Part shown: piece after piece, positions 36,499 to 50,000 of the stretch
Layout of the letters: every line of letters begins with the position of its first letter
Position numbering within the stretch: the stretch's first letter is position 1
DNA from: Litoditis marina
Lineage: Eukaryota > Nematoda > Chromadorea > Rhabditida > Rhabditidae
DNA: 64,000 bases
NCBI GenBank assembly: GCA_964036275.1
Contig: OZ038435.1
Coordinates: forward strand, 17,062,270 to 17,126,269
Reading direction: 5' to 3'
Translations under genes and position numbers: made by a program
The notes under the pieces: model-generated
Databases searched by the model: none
The model's input: the letters and a program-made list of their open reading frames with translations, nothing else
Told to the model about the DNA's origin: nothing

Positions 36499-39400
36499 AT
36501 GTCTTGTTTGTTGTGTATCGCACTAGTGGCCGTCGCTAACGCCTGTATTCCAACCGTGCCAGGCGACTGTAAGTAACTCATGAGTTTCTTTTTATTTCCT
36601 TTCGACCTGTTCTCAAATGAATACAAGTACGTTCGTGGTGAACATTAAAACAACTAGGAATATTGAGATCACTGTTGTGCGCGATCACTCATTAGCGCCA
36701 ATTTTCCACGACTTGCCAGCTAAAAGCAAGAGCATTGAGGCACCCTCTCTTATCGAGGCCACTACAAAAGTGGCTGGCCAATTGGCTGGGAGTTGTCGGA
36801 ACGCCTCGTGTGAGACTCGAACCGGTCCGAAAGCTTGGGAAGGCGAACGTCAACCACTATATCAACTGAGATTATAGCAAGGGTGTGGACGAATTGTAAT
36901 GATGTCCTCTTACACAGCACAAAGTGAGATCTACAGTGAGCCCCCGCATATCAAATCAAATCAAATATTTATTACACAGTGTGTAATAACGGAACGAAAG
37001 TGTGAAACGTGAAAGATTGCCAAAAAGGAGAATGGTGAAAATAATTAATGAAAAGAATTGATAAACATAGAAGAAAAAGATAATAATACTGTATGAACTC
37101 AGTACTAAAGCGATTGTTCTGACAGAGCTACCGTATCAGTACCATATGAAACTGCGCTAAGCGAGAGACGCAGGCTGGAGTGCTAGATACGTGTTCATGA
37201 AAACGGCCTGATGATGGGGCAGTGGCTAGTCTTTCGATTGCCTTTCGGTCCGCAACATGCGGAATCTCTTCGCAAATAATAATGGAATGATGTTTATCGC
37301 ATAGTCGCACATCGCATCGAACAAACATAATTGTTAGTAATAGAGAAGATCACTTGTCATTACAGGAAAAATGTTTTTTCTCTGAGTAAAGCGCCAAGCA
37401 GTTCTAGAAATAAATCTCAACCAATTTTAGAAGTGACATTCAACTTTCCAATTGGTTATCTTACGCTCATATTCTTTATTTACAGTTGATGACGTCGAGC
37501 CCGTTCGTGAGTCTATGTCTTTATTATGATTCGAAATCGAGTGCTCTTATAGATAGTATATTTAGTTGCTTTTCTGAGAGTCCTACAGTAAGTGGTTTGA
37601 GTTATGCTTGAGAGTTTGATAAGGGATTATCGTCTTCGCTGAAAGTGTTTTTGAAACAACGTTTTTTCAAGGAGACTAAAACCAGTTTGGGAAATAAATG
37701 AAAAATGAGCTTCAATGAAACATGCAAAAAGCGTAGAGAGCGAATCCCTTGGATCGAACACGAAAACGTGCTTGAAACTAAAGTAAAACATGCATGGAAG
37801 GAGAATTCAGAGTTAGAAGAGTGCGATCATCGCGCAATACGCTACGTGTATGATATATGAAATATAGAAGCTTTTGGAAAACAAAGTTTGATTCGCGCTC
37901 GTCCTGTAGCAAAAAAATAAAAGCAGACGTCTATGAAAAGTGTAATTGTCCTAAATTATGCAATTTGTCTTTCGAATTCAATTGTTTGTCGAATCAAACG
38001 GGCCCGTTGTCCTAAAGCATGCTCGAAAAACATAAACGAAACATCGTTTTTCAGCTTATTGTGAAGAAGGGTGGGCACTGTTCTCGACATTTTGTTACAA
38101 GGTAATTCTGATCGGGTTTTATTCCGTTTTACTTGTCTGCTGAACACCGCGCAAGCGTTTTTCAACATATCTTCGAGGTTTGCTTCTGTTCTACACACCA
38201 ACATCAAAACGTACCATCAAGTTTTTAATCGTTAGCACTGTTGAATTGGATGTAATAGTATTTGCGCGTAACAAGGTAAATATACCCTTTCCCAAGAGAG
38301 ATGTAATAGGCGGTCATGGAATACAAGAAGATGAATTCGGCGTGTTTGAAAGTATAACAATCTTATAACTTCACAGTAAAAACCAATCGGCATGATAAAG
38401 GATGGAACAGTATCAACTTCCCCCTGAAAAATACCAATGCTGAACGTATTATTTACTGGCGTTCATGAAAAACATGTTGTACTTTTCTTTTCTTATATTT
38501 TTCAAATGTGTCGGGAATGTATTTTTTTTAGATTTTCCCGGACGGAGAAAATTTCGATGTTTCACAGGCTTTGTGTGTCAGTGAAGGAGCGCAACTCGCT
38601 TCCGTTCACAGTGCAGAGGAACAGGCTTTCATAGAAGGTACGAACAAAGAACACTTAGGAAAATTGAACTCACGAGTTCAATTCCAAATTAGTCCAAACT
38701 TCCGTCCGGATCCTAGTAAAGTTCCAATGAATCGCGAATAAATCTATTCTATAAGGATGGAGTCCTTTTTGGGGAAAAATCTGCGCATTTACAGTCCTAA
38801 CATTTAGAGCACGAATTCCAGTACAACACAGAATTGCGAAATTATTCTGACCGACACAAGGCACAGTGTTAATTTCCGAACCTTCTTGAAACCCGAAATA
38901 CGAAATCGATGACAGGTCAAGTCGATGAATGGTATTCATTGACTCACACATTAAAGATGTTTGTTACAGCATTGGCTGCGTGTGGCAGCACTTATCTTCG
39001 AATCGGCGTTGTTTCAACCGTATCAGGGGTTTGGATAAATACGGATGGGACTCCATTCGACTACTCTTATTTTGATGGAGGCGAGGTTGACGATATAGGA
39101 TTCGTTGAAGTCAGTTCTAGACTTTTCTAACAAGACCAATAAACAGAAACGCTTATTATTCAAACGCATTTTCGCTATGAACAGATTACCATAACAAAAA
39201 ATATGTTTCGTGTACTCGTTTCGTCAAGGGCAATGGAAAGCGAACATATATTGTTTTTGTAGTTTGACACACACTATTATTGGCGAGTCTCGATTGAAAA
39301 ACAACGCTGTCGAACTGCGAACCAAGCAAGATAGGACAATAATATTGAGAACGAATATAATTTAGGTTTCTCTCATGGCAGATAGAGAAAACGTGCAAGC

Positions 39401-42400
39401 CTCATTTTGGATGATCCAAGAATGGGCCGTATGTCCAGTTTTAAACAAATTCAACAAAATCAAAAGTTTTGGGCCTTTACAGAAAACTAGCTAACGGAAA
39501 AAAACGTAATAGCTGTACGTAAAACACCTGAATATTCTAACAATAAAAACATACGAAAAACTACGATTAATTTCTAAAATTTAAAAAGCAGGTAATCAAG
39601 AAAACCATGTTAAAAATAAGAAAAAAACTGAAACAAAGATTCAGAAATACACTTAACTATTGAGAAACATTAGAATAGCTATAGCAATGACCGCACACCA
39701 GTGAACTCATCCTAATAGTCCGGAATAGTCGAAAAACAGACTACTTTCTAGCCGTAAAGAAGAAAATCGGCTACTTTTGAAGAGAATCTCAAATTTTCAC
39801 GTTCCTACATCTGAAAACGGCTTTTTCGCTTAGTTGGAATAAACTGGTGTGTGATAATAACTATAACAAAAGTGTGCACATGCCCACACCTAATAGTTTG
39901 AAAAACATACAATTCCGGCAGAGAAAGATCTCAAACTATACAGAACAGCATGGAGGGAAAGATCGTAACGTTGAGCATACACCAGTAAGGTTTGACTAAG
40001 CGACAAAAAGTTATCCGTTTTCAGATGTAAACACGTGCAAATTTAGGATTTTCCATAAAAAGTAGACCAATTTTCATATTTTCGGCTATAAAAGTAGTCC
40101 GTTTTTTGACTATTCGGACAACCTTGCTGGTGTATGACTTTGAGCTAACCTCGAGATATTCTCGGTTCTCGGTAAAGGTGGAGGCAATGTGATTGTGAAT
40201 ATGTATATAACTTACTATTTCTTTAGGTTTGTCATTTTTCACTTTACTACAAAAACAACTCATGAATATAAAATTGACAACAACGAAGTAACTCACTCAA
40301 GATGCCGTTACGTGGTGCCAACACACAAAAAAGTCAATCGAAACACTAAACAGTCCAGCTATTGTTCGTCTCTCGCATTCAGAGGCTGTCTTAGTCGTCG
40401 ATCCTCACTCACGCCGTCCCTGAAAATGAGGTATTCACAATTCAGTATAGAAAAAAACTTTATGAGATAACTTTTATTCCACTATCCAGTTCAGAGCCTC
40501 GCAATCTTAGAAAAAAATTAGTACTTCATGAGTGAAACATACAAATAACAACCTGCCCATCACCAGTAATGTTGTCTGATTAGACAGAAAAATCGCAAAA
40601 TGCACTGAATTTCTGCCAATATTGGTGCGCTTGTACTATTCCGATTGCAGAAATATGATATCATTTGGATTTATGAACGGACGGGTTATTTTTCGTAAAA
40701 CAGTCGCACATTACTGGTGTATGTGATTGATCGAAATCAGAAAAGGCAGATACGGCTCGGCAAACAAAAAAGTCAAAGAAGGGGGTCGTTTTGGTCCGCA
40801 AGGGGTTGAAATTCGCACGTTTCCAGCGAACAAACAAAACTTGCCTAAGAATATTTTGTTTGTAGGTCATAATTTTACTTTATTTTTAACTTTCGAGAGG
40901 GAGGGGGTTGTAATGGACTCTACGTCAAACCATTTTCTGCCCGCCCCTGATCGAAATACAAGAGTTTCACGGTCGGTCGCTAGCCTACTGAGAGATTACC
41001 AGAAAATGATATTACTTATCAATGTGATATTAACACTTAGTTCGCAAACTAAACAATCAGTCCCTCAGAACAATACGCAGCTAAACGGCATAGACTTGGG
41101 ATTCACTAATATGGCGAATTCACCGGAGAACCATTTTAATGATTCCTAAAACCATATCCACCATTATTTAAAAAATGCCGCGGGCTCAGGCCAAAACACA
41201 GCGGTAGATAGATACGGCCATTGTGGAGAATTAGAACTAAAATTGAAAATATGAGAATGGTAATAACTCACTTTGAAAAAATCCGTACTTGAATGAAACA
41301 TAAAGCGACAACACACGCTGTAGTCCTCTGAAAAGTAGCAATCAACAATATGATAAACCTGAAATGAGAGAAAACAAACAAAAACCACAAGAAAAGGCAC
41401 AAAACTAGGAGAATTCCGACGAATATCTTTTGGTGGACGGCCGGATACCAATAACGGTTAGCGCGCAGCGGTCGCGTCGCGGCTGGTTCAAATTCTGGAG
41501 CGCCGCCAGCTTTTGCTAAAAACGCGCTCAGACAATTCCCAGCCAATTGGCCAGCCACTTTTTTATTGGCTGAACGAGAGTGTGCAGGTCAGAGAGACGC
41601 AGACTGTCTTAGACGGTCTGCGCGTCATTGACCTGCATGCTCTCTCGTTTTTGTAGCTGGCCAATTGCAGAAAATTGGCGCTAATCGTTCTGAGCGAATT
41701 TTCGTTTTGTTTTTATATTTTTTTATTCATTTCGCATGTGTTTTGTGTTTCATTACTTTTTTCAGTGTCTAAATGCAATTCTCCATCATTACTGTTGTGT
41801 TGAGCATTGCTCGTCACCATTTTGCATTATAATTTATGAATGTTTTATTCAAATTTTCTTATCGCTTTTTTCAGTCAATCCGGGTATGCTTCCGAACGTC
41901 CGGCATCTTCACAGCAAGCTCAACTGACGTTAGTGCGTATAGGTTTGGCATAACAACAGCTGCCATTTAATATTTTGTGACTAGTGAGTTAAATAATTGA
42001 AGCTTGATGACCGTTTTTCGGGCGCTCCGAGAAGAGAGGAGTCATTTTTATTATCCAATACATGTTTGAATAATGGGGACTGTTTTTTTACGGATGAATT
42101 ACTTTAGAATCTCTTGTTTTTGTGACTATTACAATCGCGGCTGGGCGTAGGTAGGCCGCCACCCTGACTAAACAAGACTTATTGAATACATTGTAATTAG
42201 TCACAAAGTAACGTCATGATAATTTATATGAGTAGACCCGTTCGCTGATCAGTCAAAAACTAAAAATTTATCATATTTCATAAAAACGTCAAGTTTTTAA
42301 TTGCCCTCTCAAAACGAAACAAAACGAAAAAACGAAGCATGATCGTGAGTATTCAAGGGGAAAAACATCCCATGCATCCCTTAAAGTTGTATATTTTCTC

Positions 42401-43891
42401 AAACAAACTATTAGTTCTATTGGTACCTTAATTTTTGACTGACCGCCAGCTCAAGGATAACCGAGTTTTCCTGTTTCGAGTGTGGGCTTATGTGATTAGA
42501 TAGATTTTCCTATTCTCCTGACATACATTTTAGAGGTCATTGCAAAAAATAATCGACGCGGAACAGTTCCTTGATCTTTCCTGTCGGTTATAGTGGCCAC
42601 GCACTAAGATGGATGTTTCGATTCGATGTTGGACTAGCTGTATAAAAAGATAGGTAGAATGAACCTTTTTTTGCACAATCCTTTTACCATAACCTGAGAT
42701 ATTGTCATATACCAGTAAGGTCTAAGCGATGAAAATTAATTTGTTTTCAGATGTAAACCACAAGTGAAAATCTAGAGTTTTTCATCAAAAGTATATCGAT
42801 TTTCATCTTTTCGGCTGAAAAGTAGTCCGTTTTTCGAAATTTTCTGGCTATTCGAACAACCTTGCTGGTGTATGGATTGTGTATTTTGTTTTTTTGATCA
42901 AGTAAAGCTGAACGTATGGTATGGTAGATAGGTCTTGGTTAGAGATAAAGTTATATTTTTTTCTAATTGTACTTAAATTTGTTGTTGTATTGCATTTCTA
43001 AGTTGATAGTTTTCACAATCTGACAGATTTCTCGCTACCGTGTAGTTGAAGTCAAAATCAGAAAGCCCTGATTGATGTGCATCTTGAAAATGTAAACAAT
43101 GCGAGAACAAGTTGCAAATTATCACGTTTGTAGATATCTATTGTGAACTTTGGTCTCAATTGAACTTTTCGTCCGAAATTTCCGACAATATTGTTTTTGC
43201 GTGTTTCCCGTCGCGGCCCATTCTCGGATGATCCAAAATTGGGCGCCCAAGTCTGAATCGCAGCCTCAACCGAAGCCCATTCCTGGATCATCCGAATGTG
43301 GGCGCGCACATTGTTTTTCATGGTCGCAATGTTTTTCATGTATATTTTGTAATTTCTGTTGATTTTGGACCAATCAAGAAAAAATGAATTTATTCGATGT
43401 CTTTTATTGTTGTTTTATCAAATATCACGTTATTTACGGCTAAGCTCATCTCACGCACATTTGAACAGGCGGGAAATGTGCCGTTTTAACATTTTGGGCA
43501 TGAATTCGCCAAATTTTTAGTTTGCACCGTCTTATATACACCGTGTCCACTTTCTTTCTACAACATCTATGAGGTTCTTGAGGTTTTCTGAGAACTATTT
43601 TAGGTGAATGCACTAGTGGTTTTTCTTGTTGTGCACAAGCGTAAATGAAGGGGTGAAGACTTTATTTTTTCAAGGAAGACAGCATAGGGCTGAGTCGAAT
43701 AACCACATCAAGGCGGGCGGTCGAATTCTAGCAAATAAGACAGTGTGTGGATCAGAGATACGCAGATCAACTGATTACTCCGATCCCGTACAATGTTGCA
43801 GATGTATGCCGCTGGATGCGGAGAGGGCGACGGTTTGTGGAATTCATATGATGGGGACGAGACAGAAGATTATCTATGCAAGAAGAATGCT
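36499..43891 (+). CDS. C-type lectin domain protein with signal peptide; probably 5' part of a larger gene
   Basis: Six exons join in phase: 36499-36568, 37486-37506, 38055-38101, 38532-38637, 38970-39109 and 43802-43891. The first encodes a signal peptide (MSCLLCIALVAVANA). The rest build a CLECT domain: YCEEGWALFSTFCYK; then ALCVSEGAQLASVHSAEEQA, the strongly conserved Cys plus LASVHS motif; then LRIG and VWINTDGTPFDYSYFDGGE; then LWN and YLCKK with the last conserved Cys. The usual EPN or QPD sugar-binding triplet is not seen, so calcium-dependent sugar binding is doubtful. The last exon ends at GCT/GTATGA in phase 0. No stop follows in frame before the donor, so the protein continues. The next plus-strand exons are those of gene X at 47083, which need phase 1, so one exon is missing from this model. 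Nematode clec proteins are often secreted and immune-responsive, but that role is inference here. Confidence 0.8.
36720..36895 (-). repeat. tRNA-derived SINE-like repeat (family 2) in lectin intron 1
   Basis: Read on the minus strand, an A-box-like GATATAGTGG and a B-box GGTTCGAGTC are followed by a body with AGCCAATTGGCCAGCCACTT and TTGTAGTGGCCTCGATAAG. The same body follows a tRNA-like head at 41440-41690 and is also found, partly, at 16190-16265. Confidence 0.6.
39690..39852 (-). mobile_element. 165-bp MITE, CACCAG ends
   Basis: It has ACACCAGTG/CTGGTGTG ends and an interior (TAGTCGAAAAACAGACTAC, TCTGAAAACGG) that is the reverse complement of the elements at 39978 and 42705. It lies in the large lectin intron. 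Confidence 0.65.
39978..40135 (+). mobile_element. MITE with TACACCAGTAAGGTT ends
   Basis: CATACACCAGTAAGGTT and AACCTTGCTGGTGTATG are inverted ends with one mismatch. They are flanked by TA, consistent with a TA target duplication. The interior is TTTTCAGATGTAAAC and GTAGTCCGTTTTT. Confidence 0.75.
40558..40726. mobile_element. MITE with CACCAGTAATGTT ends
   Basis: ATCACCAGTAATGTT and ACATTACTGGTGTAT are inverted ends 165 bp apart. The interior differs from its neighbours at 39978 and 42705, so it is a related subfamily sharing the CACCAG terminus. Confidence 0.6.
41440..41690 (+). repeat. tRNA-derived SINE-like repeat (family 2) with terminal hairpin
   Basis: TTAGCGCGCAGCGG (A-box-like) and GGTTCAAATTC (B-box-like) head the repeat. 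The body AGCCAATTGGCCAGCCACTT follows, then a hairpin whose arms are GAGTGTGCAGGTCA...GACGCAGACTGTC and the complement ending TGACCTGCATGCTCTCTCG. The hairpin module also occurs alone at 59415-59505 and 59735-59830, and in part at 6475-6570. Confidence 0.6.
42705..42875 (+). mobile_element. MITE with CACCAGTAAGGT ends
   Basis: ATACCAGTAAGGTCTAAG at the left and CAACCTTGCTGGTGTATGG at the right. The interior is collinear with 39978-40135 at perhaps 75% identity. Confidence 0.65.
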
Positions 43892-44294
43892 GTATGATAC
43901 GCAATACTCATCACGGGTATCTAATCGTGCTCCGACACAGACAATGAAATGTGATAATTTGTTATTTAATACTAAGTCATTTTTTGTTTGTGATGCTCGT
44001 TTTCATCAGATGATTAAAATGATTGTATGTAACGTTTTCCGAGAGCACAACTTTGTTAATAATCAAACATGGTATAGCACTATCCCAAATGTTGCCATCA
44101 ACCTTGAACAAGTTAGCGAAGTATTGTTTTTCTTACTGTTGTAACATCACTTCGAAATCCTCACTCTCTACATTTTTCTCCTCTATTGTAGTGTCTATAT
44201 GTGTTCCCTCTTTTTTTGACTACCCATTCGTTTTGAGTGTAACCACAAAAAATGTACAAACACACAGTTAGAGACATCGCTCTAAAACAATAAG
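43892..44294. other. Intron or intergenic DNA; no exon recognised
   Basis: A 172-codon frame covers 43626-44144 but is in a different frame from the CLECT exon it overlaps and has no recognisable domain. It is treated as chance. Confidence 0.4.
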
Positions 44295-45904
44295 CAGAAA
44301 TTGATCTCATTGGTTTCCTGTTTGCGCTCAATTTGAAACGCTGTTTATTGATGGAACCATATCTATACACAGAGAGACTGCCTTTCACAAAGGACGAACG
44401 GGTCAGGCGAAAAACATACCACTGCGCGATGAAATGAGACAAAAGTGATCTCTGTCTCGCTTGAGAGAAATGTCAAACAATACAAAGAGTCTTATCATAA
44501 CGGTTATGATTGCAACTGTGTTTCTCCGCAACCAAGGTGAATGAGATTATACGTTCTGTCCAACGAACCACTGAATTAACACTGTTGTAGTTGCAATCAT
44601 AACCGTTATGATTAGACTATTTGTATTGTTTGACATTTCTCTCAAGCGAGACAGAGATCACTTTTGTCTCATTTCATCGCGCAGTGGTATGTTTTTCGCC
44701 TGACCCGTTCGTCCTTTGTGAAAGGCAGTCTCTCTGTGTATAGATATAAGACGCTGCAATCTAAATGGTTTCAAAAATCTGAGAATCTCATTGATTTCTT
44801 TGAATTTATGAGATGAGGTTTTCGATCGTCGAAGAATTATGATTTTCCTCAAATATTTCTGATCCAACATAGCGTTGGGCCCACTTATTTGAGGTTGCTA
44901 TTGAAAATAAAAGTCTAAATTCATCGAGTCACTTTTCTTCGAAATGGAAAAATCTATGTCACAAAATATTGTAGTTTGAGCATATATCACGAAAAAGTTT
45001 GTCAGGACTATTCGAGGGTCCAAAAACTGTGTCAGAAATAATCAAGGCTCCAAAAATTGTGTCAGAATTATTAGCACTTCAATTATTTGTGGTACGTTCA
45101 TATCGCTGGTTCGTTTTAAGAATTAGTCTTTTATCCGCGCGATCATATTGTTTTCCGCGCCACGATCTTGGCTGGTTCGTATCTAGTACGGGTTCCAAAT
45201 TGGCGCGTCTGTCTCGGCGACTGTTTCTCTGGTGTCTCTTCTCTCTCGTCTGCCGCCCATCAATTACGAACCCGTAAACGAGAGAGCAGAGACGCCAGAG
45301 AAACAGTCGCCGAGACAGACGCGCAAATATGGAACCCGTACTAGATACGTACCAGCCAAGATCGTACGGCGGAAAACAATACAATCGCGCGAGCTGGGAC
45401 TAATTTCCAACAGGAACCAGCGATATGAACGTACCACAAATAATTTAAGTGCGAATAATTCTGACACAAATATTCGAGGCTCTAAAAATTGTGTCAGAAA
45501 AAATCGAACCTCGAATTATTCTGACAGAATTTCTCGAACCTTGATTATTCCTGACACAGTTTTACGAACTTCCAAAAGTTGTGGGTAACTACTTTGCGTT
45601 GCAAAAAGCTGTGTCAAAATATTTTAAACCGAGAATAGTTATGTCAGAATATTCAGAGCTTTTCGATTGTTTGTTAATTTTATCGGATGTCCAAACGAGA
45701 GTGACACATGAATTTGAAAAACCGGTAATTTTCGAAAAAAGTTCTGACAAGTCATGTGAAGCACAATAATTTCAAAGTTCTCTAAGAATTGTTCGGAAAC
45801 CTGAAACCATTTAGATTGAAGCGTCTTATATGGTTCCATCAATAAACAGCGTTTCAAATTGAGCGCAAACAGGAAACCAACCAAATTTCTAAGATCAATT
45901 TCTG
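44295..45904. mobile_element. 1.6-kb foldback element with nested insertions
   Basis: CAGAAATTGATCTCATTGG at 44295 and CCAAATTTCTAAGATC...TTTCTG ending 45904 begin inverted arms. The arms continue through TTTGCGCTCAATTTGAAACG and TGATGGAACCATAT, then after an insertion through AATCTAAATGGTTTCA. The interior holds many copies of a CCAAAAATTGTGTCAGAA motif in both orientations and an inner inverted repeat at 45085-45440 (GGTACGTTCATATCGCTGGT and complement). No transposase is visible. Confidence 0.85.
44362..44744. mobile_element. 383-bp foldback inserted in the larger foldback, with TA target duplication
   Basis: TCTATACACAGAGAGACTGC at the left is repeated as its reverse complement at the right, and arms of about 160 bp are nearly perfect around a 60-bp spacer. 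TA flanks it on both sides (44360-44361 and 44745-44746). The opposite arm of the host palindrome at 45825-45833 still has the empty site, CTTATATGG. Confidence 0.9.
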
Positions 45905-47082
45905 ATTAGCTGATTAGCGTGGGAACGTTTTTTCTACTTTTTCTACTTTTTAAATACCCGTTGCAAGTAGACAGGTGTTCAATGGAACTAAAATTGTCCG
46001 AACAACTTTTATTTGAACTAAAAAAAGGTTCGGAATGAATGACCTGTCATTTTTATGGAACTTTTGTGAATCGAAAAAGTAAGTTCCGTGATAAGCTTCA
46101 GACTGAGTCATGATGATGTTAACTTCTGCTGTATTTGGTGTTTGTAGTTTGACTCCAAGAAGTTAACATACTACTTGACATTCCTGATAAACATTTCGGG
46201 AAAACTTCACGCAATACAGGGCGAGTGATCGTTGATTTCTCGGCAGCAGACGATAGAGTGTGTAGATCAAGGGTGCGCAGGTGTGCAGAACGTTGTATAG
46301 AAGTTTGACTAACAATTGCCTACGGGTATGGAACTCTCTGAGTGAGACGTACCAAGAGATTCACGTGAAGACACGTGCAATTTCCGATTATAATCAGTTC
46401 ATTTCGTCTCAATACATCATGGTGAATGGTTGGTTTCTGGTTTTTTTCTGGTTCGTACACCATTTAACGAGTTTTTAAGAAAATGGACCAAATTTCTTGA
46501 AGTTTTCTAACCGTTGTTAGTGATAGAAATGTATTTCTACCTTCTCACAACCATTGATCCACTACCTTGAAAGGACCACCCAATTTTTGCAGTAGTTTGC
46601 TCTTTTAGTACAGCACAACTATTGAATATCGCAGCAAACAGTACTGCAAACTTATGTTAAACTCTAATTTAACCAAAATAACCGGGTTTTTCTGCTTTAT
46701 TTCCCCCACAAGTATTATCCGAAAACTGTCGTATTGGTCAAAATCAATTGAATAATATATTTCAGGGTTTAAATGGATAAAATTAACTTATTACATAAAA
46801 GTTTAAATTTTTGCTTACAAACTTTACTTTGTTGCCTACCAACTACAATAATAATTCGCTCTCCAGTTACCACTTGTATGTGATGTAGGCAGATCAATCA
46901 AACTACATTATCAAACTACACTCTGGGGTGCGTTTTTCATGAGAATCTCATGAACACCTCAGGAGCTACTCGTGAACTTCTAGTGTTGAAACATAGGAAC
47001 CAATGGAATCTCATGAGAAGTTGGTGAGATATCGCTCATGAGGTAACTCATGATAGATTCCTACAGTAACTCTTGATTTCAG
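45905..47082. other. No exon recognised
   Basis: AT-rich DNA. The exon needed to connect the lectin domain (phase 0) to gene X (phase 1) should lie between 43892 and 47082 if the two are one gene. I could not find a convincing candidate. A partial hairpin module (GAGTGTGTAGATCAAGGGTGC) is at 46255-46280. Confidence 0.4.
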
Positions 47083-50000
47083 TGACGACCGTATTGCCGC
47101 TTCTGTTGAGCACGACGTTGAGCAATGTGAATCCTAGTTCCGCCGTCAACCCGAAAATCTCCTGTGGACAAGGATTCATAATCTACGATGGAAAGAAAAT
47201 GGATCCGTCCAGAACAATTGTGGCAACTGATGACGTGCGTTTCAATCTTCTACTCAGATAGAACCCGGGGTAGTTAGAGGGGGACATAAGGGGGCGTGGC
47301 TTATTGGCTCAGGCTTGGCTCAAAGAATCAATGCCACGTGCCAGATTTTGAGTCTTCAATGCGGAAAAACTGTGGTTAAGGGTGGATAAAATGGAATTGA
47401 GAGTGAAAGTTAGTGAGAAAACTAGATCTAAATGCATTAATTTCCTCTTATGTTGAAAGATGAAGAAGTTTGTTTCTACAATATGGGGCTTAGGGGGATA
47501 CTTGGTCCGGAGTTCGGTACCGCAAGACTTGGTACCAGCTTTTCCACGGCTAAGTCCCATGAGAATTGTCATAGTAGGCCATATGCATGAGTATCCCAAC
47601 GGAAAGCTCTATCTGCGGACGCTTGCTATGCTCGTATAGTGGGTGCCGAGTTTATAAATTTCTGTCTCTCGCCGGAATCGAACCTGCGAGCAAAACTATT
47701 GTAATAGAGCGGTTAACCACTTCAGTACATAGGTGGCAAGCTTTGGCATCGAAGACATCTGCTCGTACACAGCGAAAAGTGAGATATACAGTACCCTCCC
47801 TCCTTTCCGTTGGCGACGACTATAATTAGCGTTCTTGTTATAGCCGTTGTCTTACTAGAAGTGAGAAACAACAAGCTTGTACTGTAATGTATTGTGTAGC
47901 AATAATAGTTTGTTCGCTACAAACACCAATGGATTGTACAACTATGCTTCGTTCAAATTAAAACTTATTTTCGTATTTCAGTTGTATTACATAAACAACT
48001 CGGATGACATTGTTTCCTGTGCTTTCTCGCTGTTAACCCCGTGCTCCGATCTGAAGGTTTCCATGATAGCTGTGGTAACGGATGATATCGATCAAAAGGT
48101 ACAGTGAAAATTAGGCCACGCCCCGTTTTTGTTTGCGAGGATTGTTATACAGTCAGTGACTGAGATTAAGTTGTATTTTGATCTCGCCACACGCCATATT
48201 TCATGAATTTCGAACCGAATGAACGCACAGCGAGCTAGGGCAACAAATACCGATTATCACACGTTTCTGAGTTCTGCTGTGTTTGACAAGTTTCACGTGA
48301 CTGTACAATTGACTAGCAGTACATTTATCCTCCAGTCTTCATAATTTGGAAAGCATGCTCATTCGTTATGATTTGATCTTGCTTCAGGCCTCAGTTGATG
48401 AATTTCGAACCAAAAATTACAAGATCAAACTTTAAACGCTGAAGGACAGAGCTATAAACTGTTGGTCAATTGCACAGTCACGTGAAACATGTTGAACACA
48501 GCAGAACTGAGAAACGTGCAATGACAAGTGCACGATTCTTCATTAAAATGTTAACTTTACGTGGCTGTTCACCCCACCTATATACCATCTGAAGATTTTG
48601 CCAAAAAGTTGTTACGATTGTTCCCTAACTCTAACAGTACTTAGAGGCCATCAAATAAATGCAATCGGCCCGAGCACACTTTTGAGTTAGGGCCTTAACG
48701 TAAAGTTACGCTAACGTAAAAAAGGGTGAAAAAACACCGATACTCTACGTGTGTACTCTATTTCAAGTGAACCTTCAGAAATAGTGGTCCCCCTTGCCGG
48801 ACTCTTCTAGAATTTTTTTTATAGGTCATGAAAAATGTCAAAATTTTTATCTATTTTTGTTTCTCATACCTCGTAAACTGAATGGATCCGGCTGAAACTT
48901 GGCACAGTACAAGTATAGCATGAGCGACTACTACTGGCGGAATATCGATTGAAATTTCGCAATACTTTTCGAGATAGAAATTTTCGAACAAATTTTTTGC
49001 ACTTTTGAAAAATTATCCCATGGGAAAAGTCTAAATTTTTCTCGGTTGTAGGTCACTCAGAACAAGTTAACCAATGCCTCGAAAGATGGATACCTAAAAA
49101 TCAATACCCGATTTTTAGTGCACAAAAGTGGAAAAAGTGATATATTTTATTTAGATCGATTTCGTACTGTTAACGTGCAGTTTGCTATTTGTTAGTTAAA
49201 ATATAGTAAACATTTGATTGTTAGGTACTATACTTCGTAAACGTGAAAACTTCATCTCAGATGACGAGTGCTCTGTAAGCGTTGATAAAACTCAACAAAA
49301 AATTTCATTCATTTCGGTGGGGCACATGTTCAAAATGTGATTGAGTTTTTGAGATTTGTGCAAAAGATGTGCATACAAAATTGAAACAATTTGTTGGTGA
49401 CGGATTTTGGAATTTCTCAAAAATAATTTTTTTAATATCTTTTTTAGAAAAAAGTGAAACAGCCAAACTCATGCAGTGAATCCCAAATTGTGAAGATAAA
49501 CGAACATCAATGGACCGGCAAAGTGTATGAAAAATTGAGCAAAACCATCCAGCCGTTCTCGAGTTATTCAAGTTTTAAAAGTCCAACCCGTACTAGATAC
49601 GGCGCAAATAGGTTCACTTTTAAGCTACCCCGGACTCGGCATTTTCCCACGCCTCTCCTGATCGTCTAAATGATAGCCACGACTTGAAACTCATAGGGTA
49701 GGACCAATATTAGATAAAGATTGCAATGCCGGAGAATTAAGGTCAAAGGTCAACTATTGATTTTTTTAGCGCAATAAATATGAGTTTGAGCTAAAGTCGA
49801 TATGGAAATAGATAGGTTCACAAGCTTAGTGTCATTGTGTTCCACTACTCATGAACAACTCAGAAATTAAAACACGAGGCACATCGGAGAAAAACGAACC
49901 AAGTTACAGTAGTTTGTAATTTCAAGATCAAACCATCAATTGATGACGTCACATACCAAGCATTTCACTAGCAAAAAAGTCAAGTTCTTTGAAATAGTTT

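Noticed and set aside
40727..41149. 140-codon plus-strand frame
   Set aside because: It begins at the edge of a MITE, has no recognisable domain, signal peptide or splice context; insufficient evidence.
43626..44144. 172-codon frame, the longest in the window
   Set aside because: It overlaps the last CLECT exon in a different frame, has no domain, and runs through a hairpin-module fragment.
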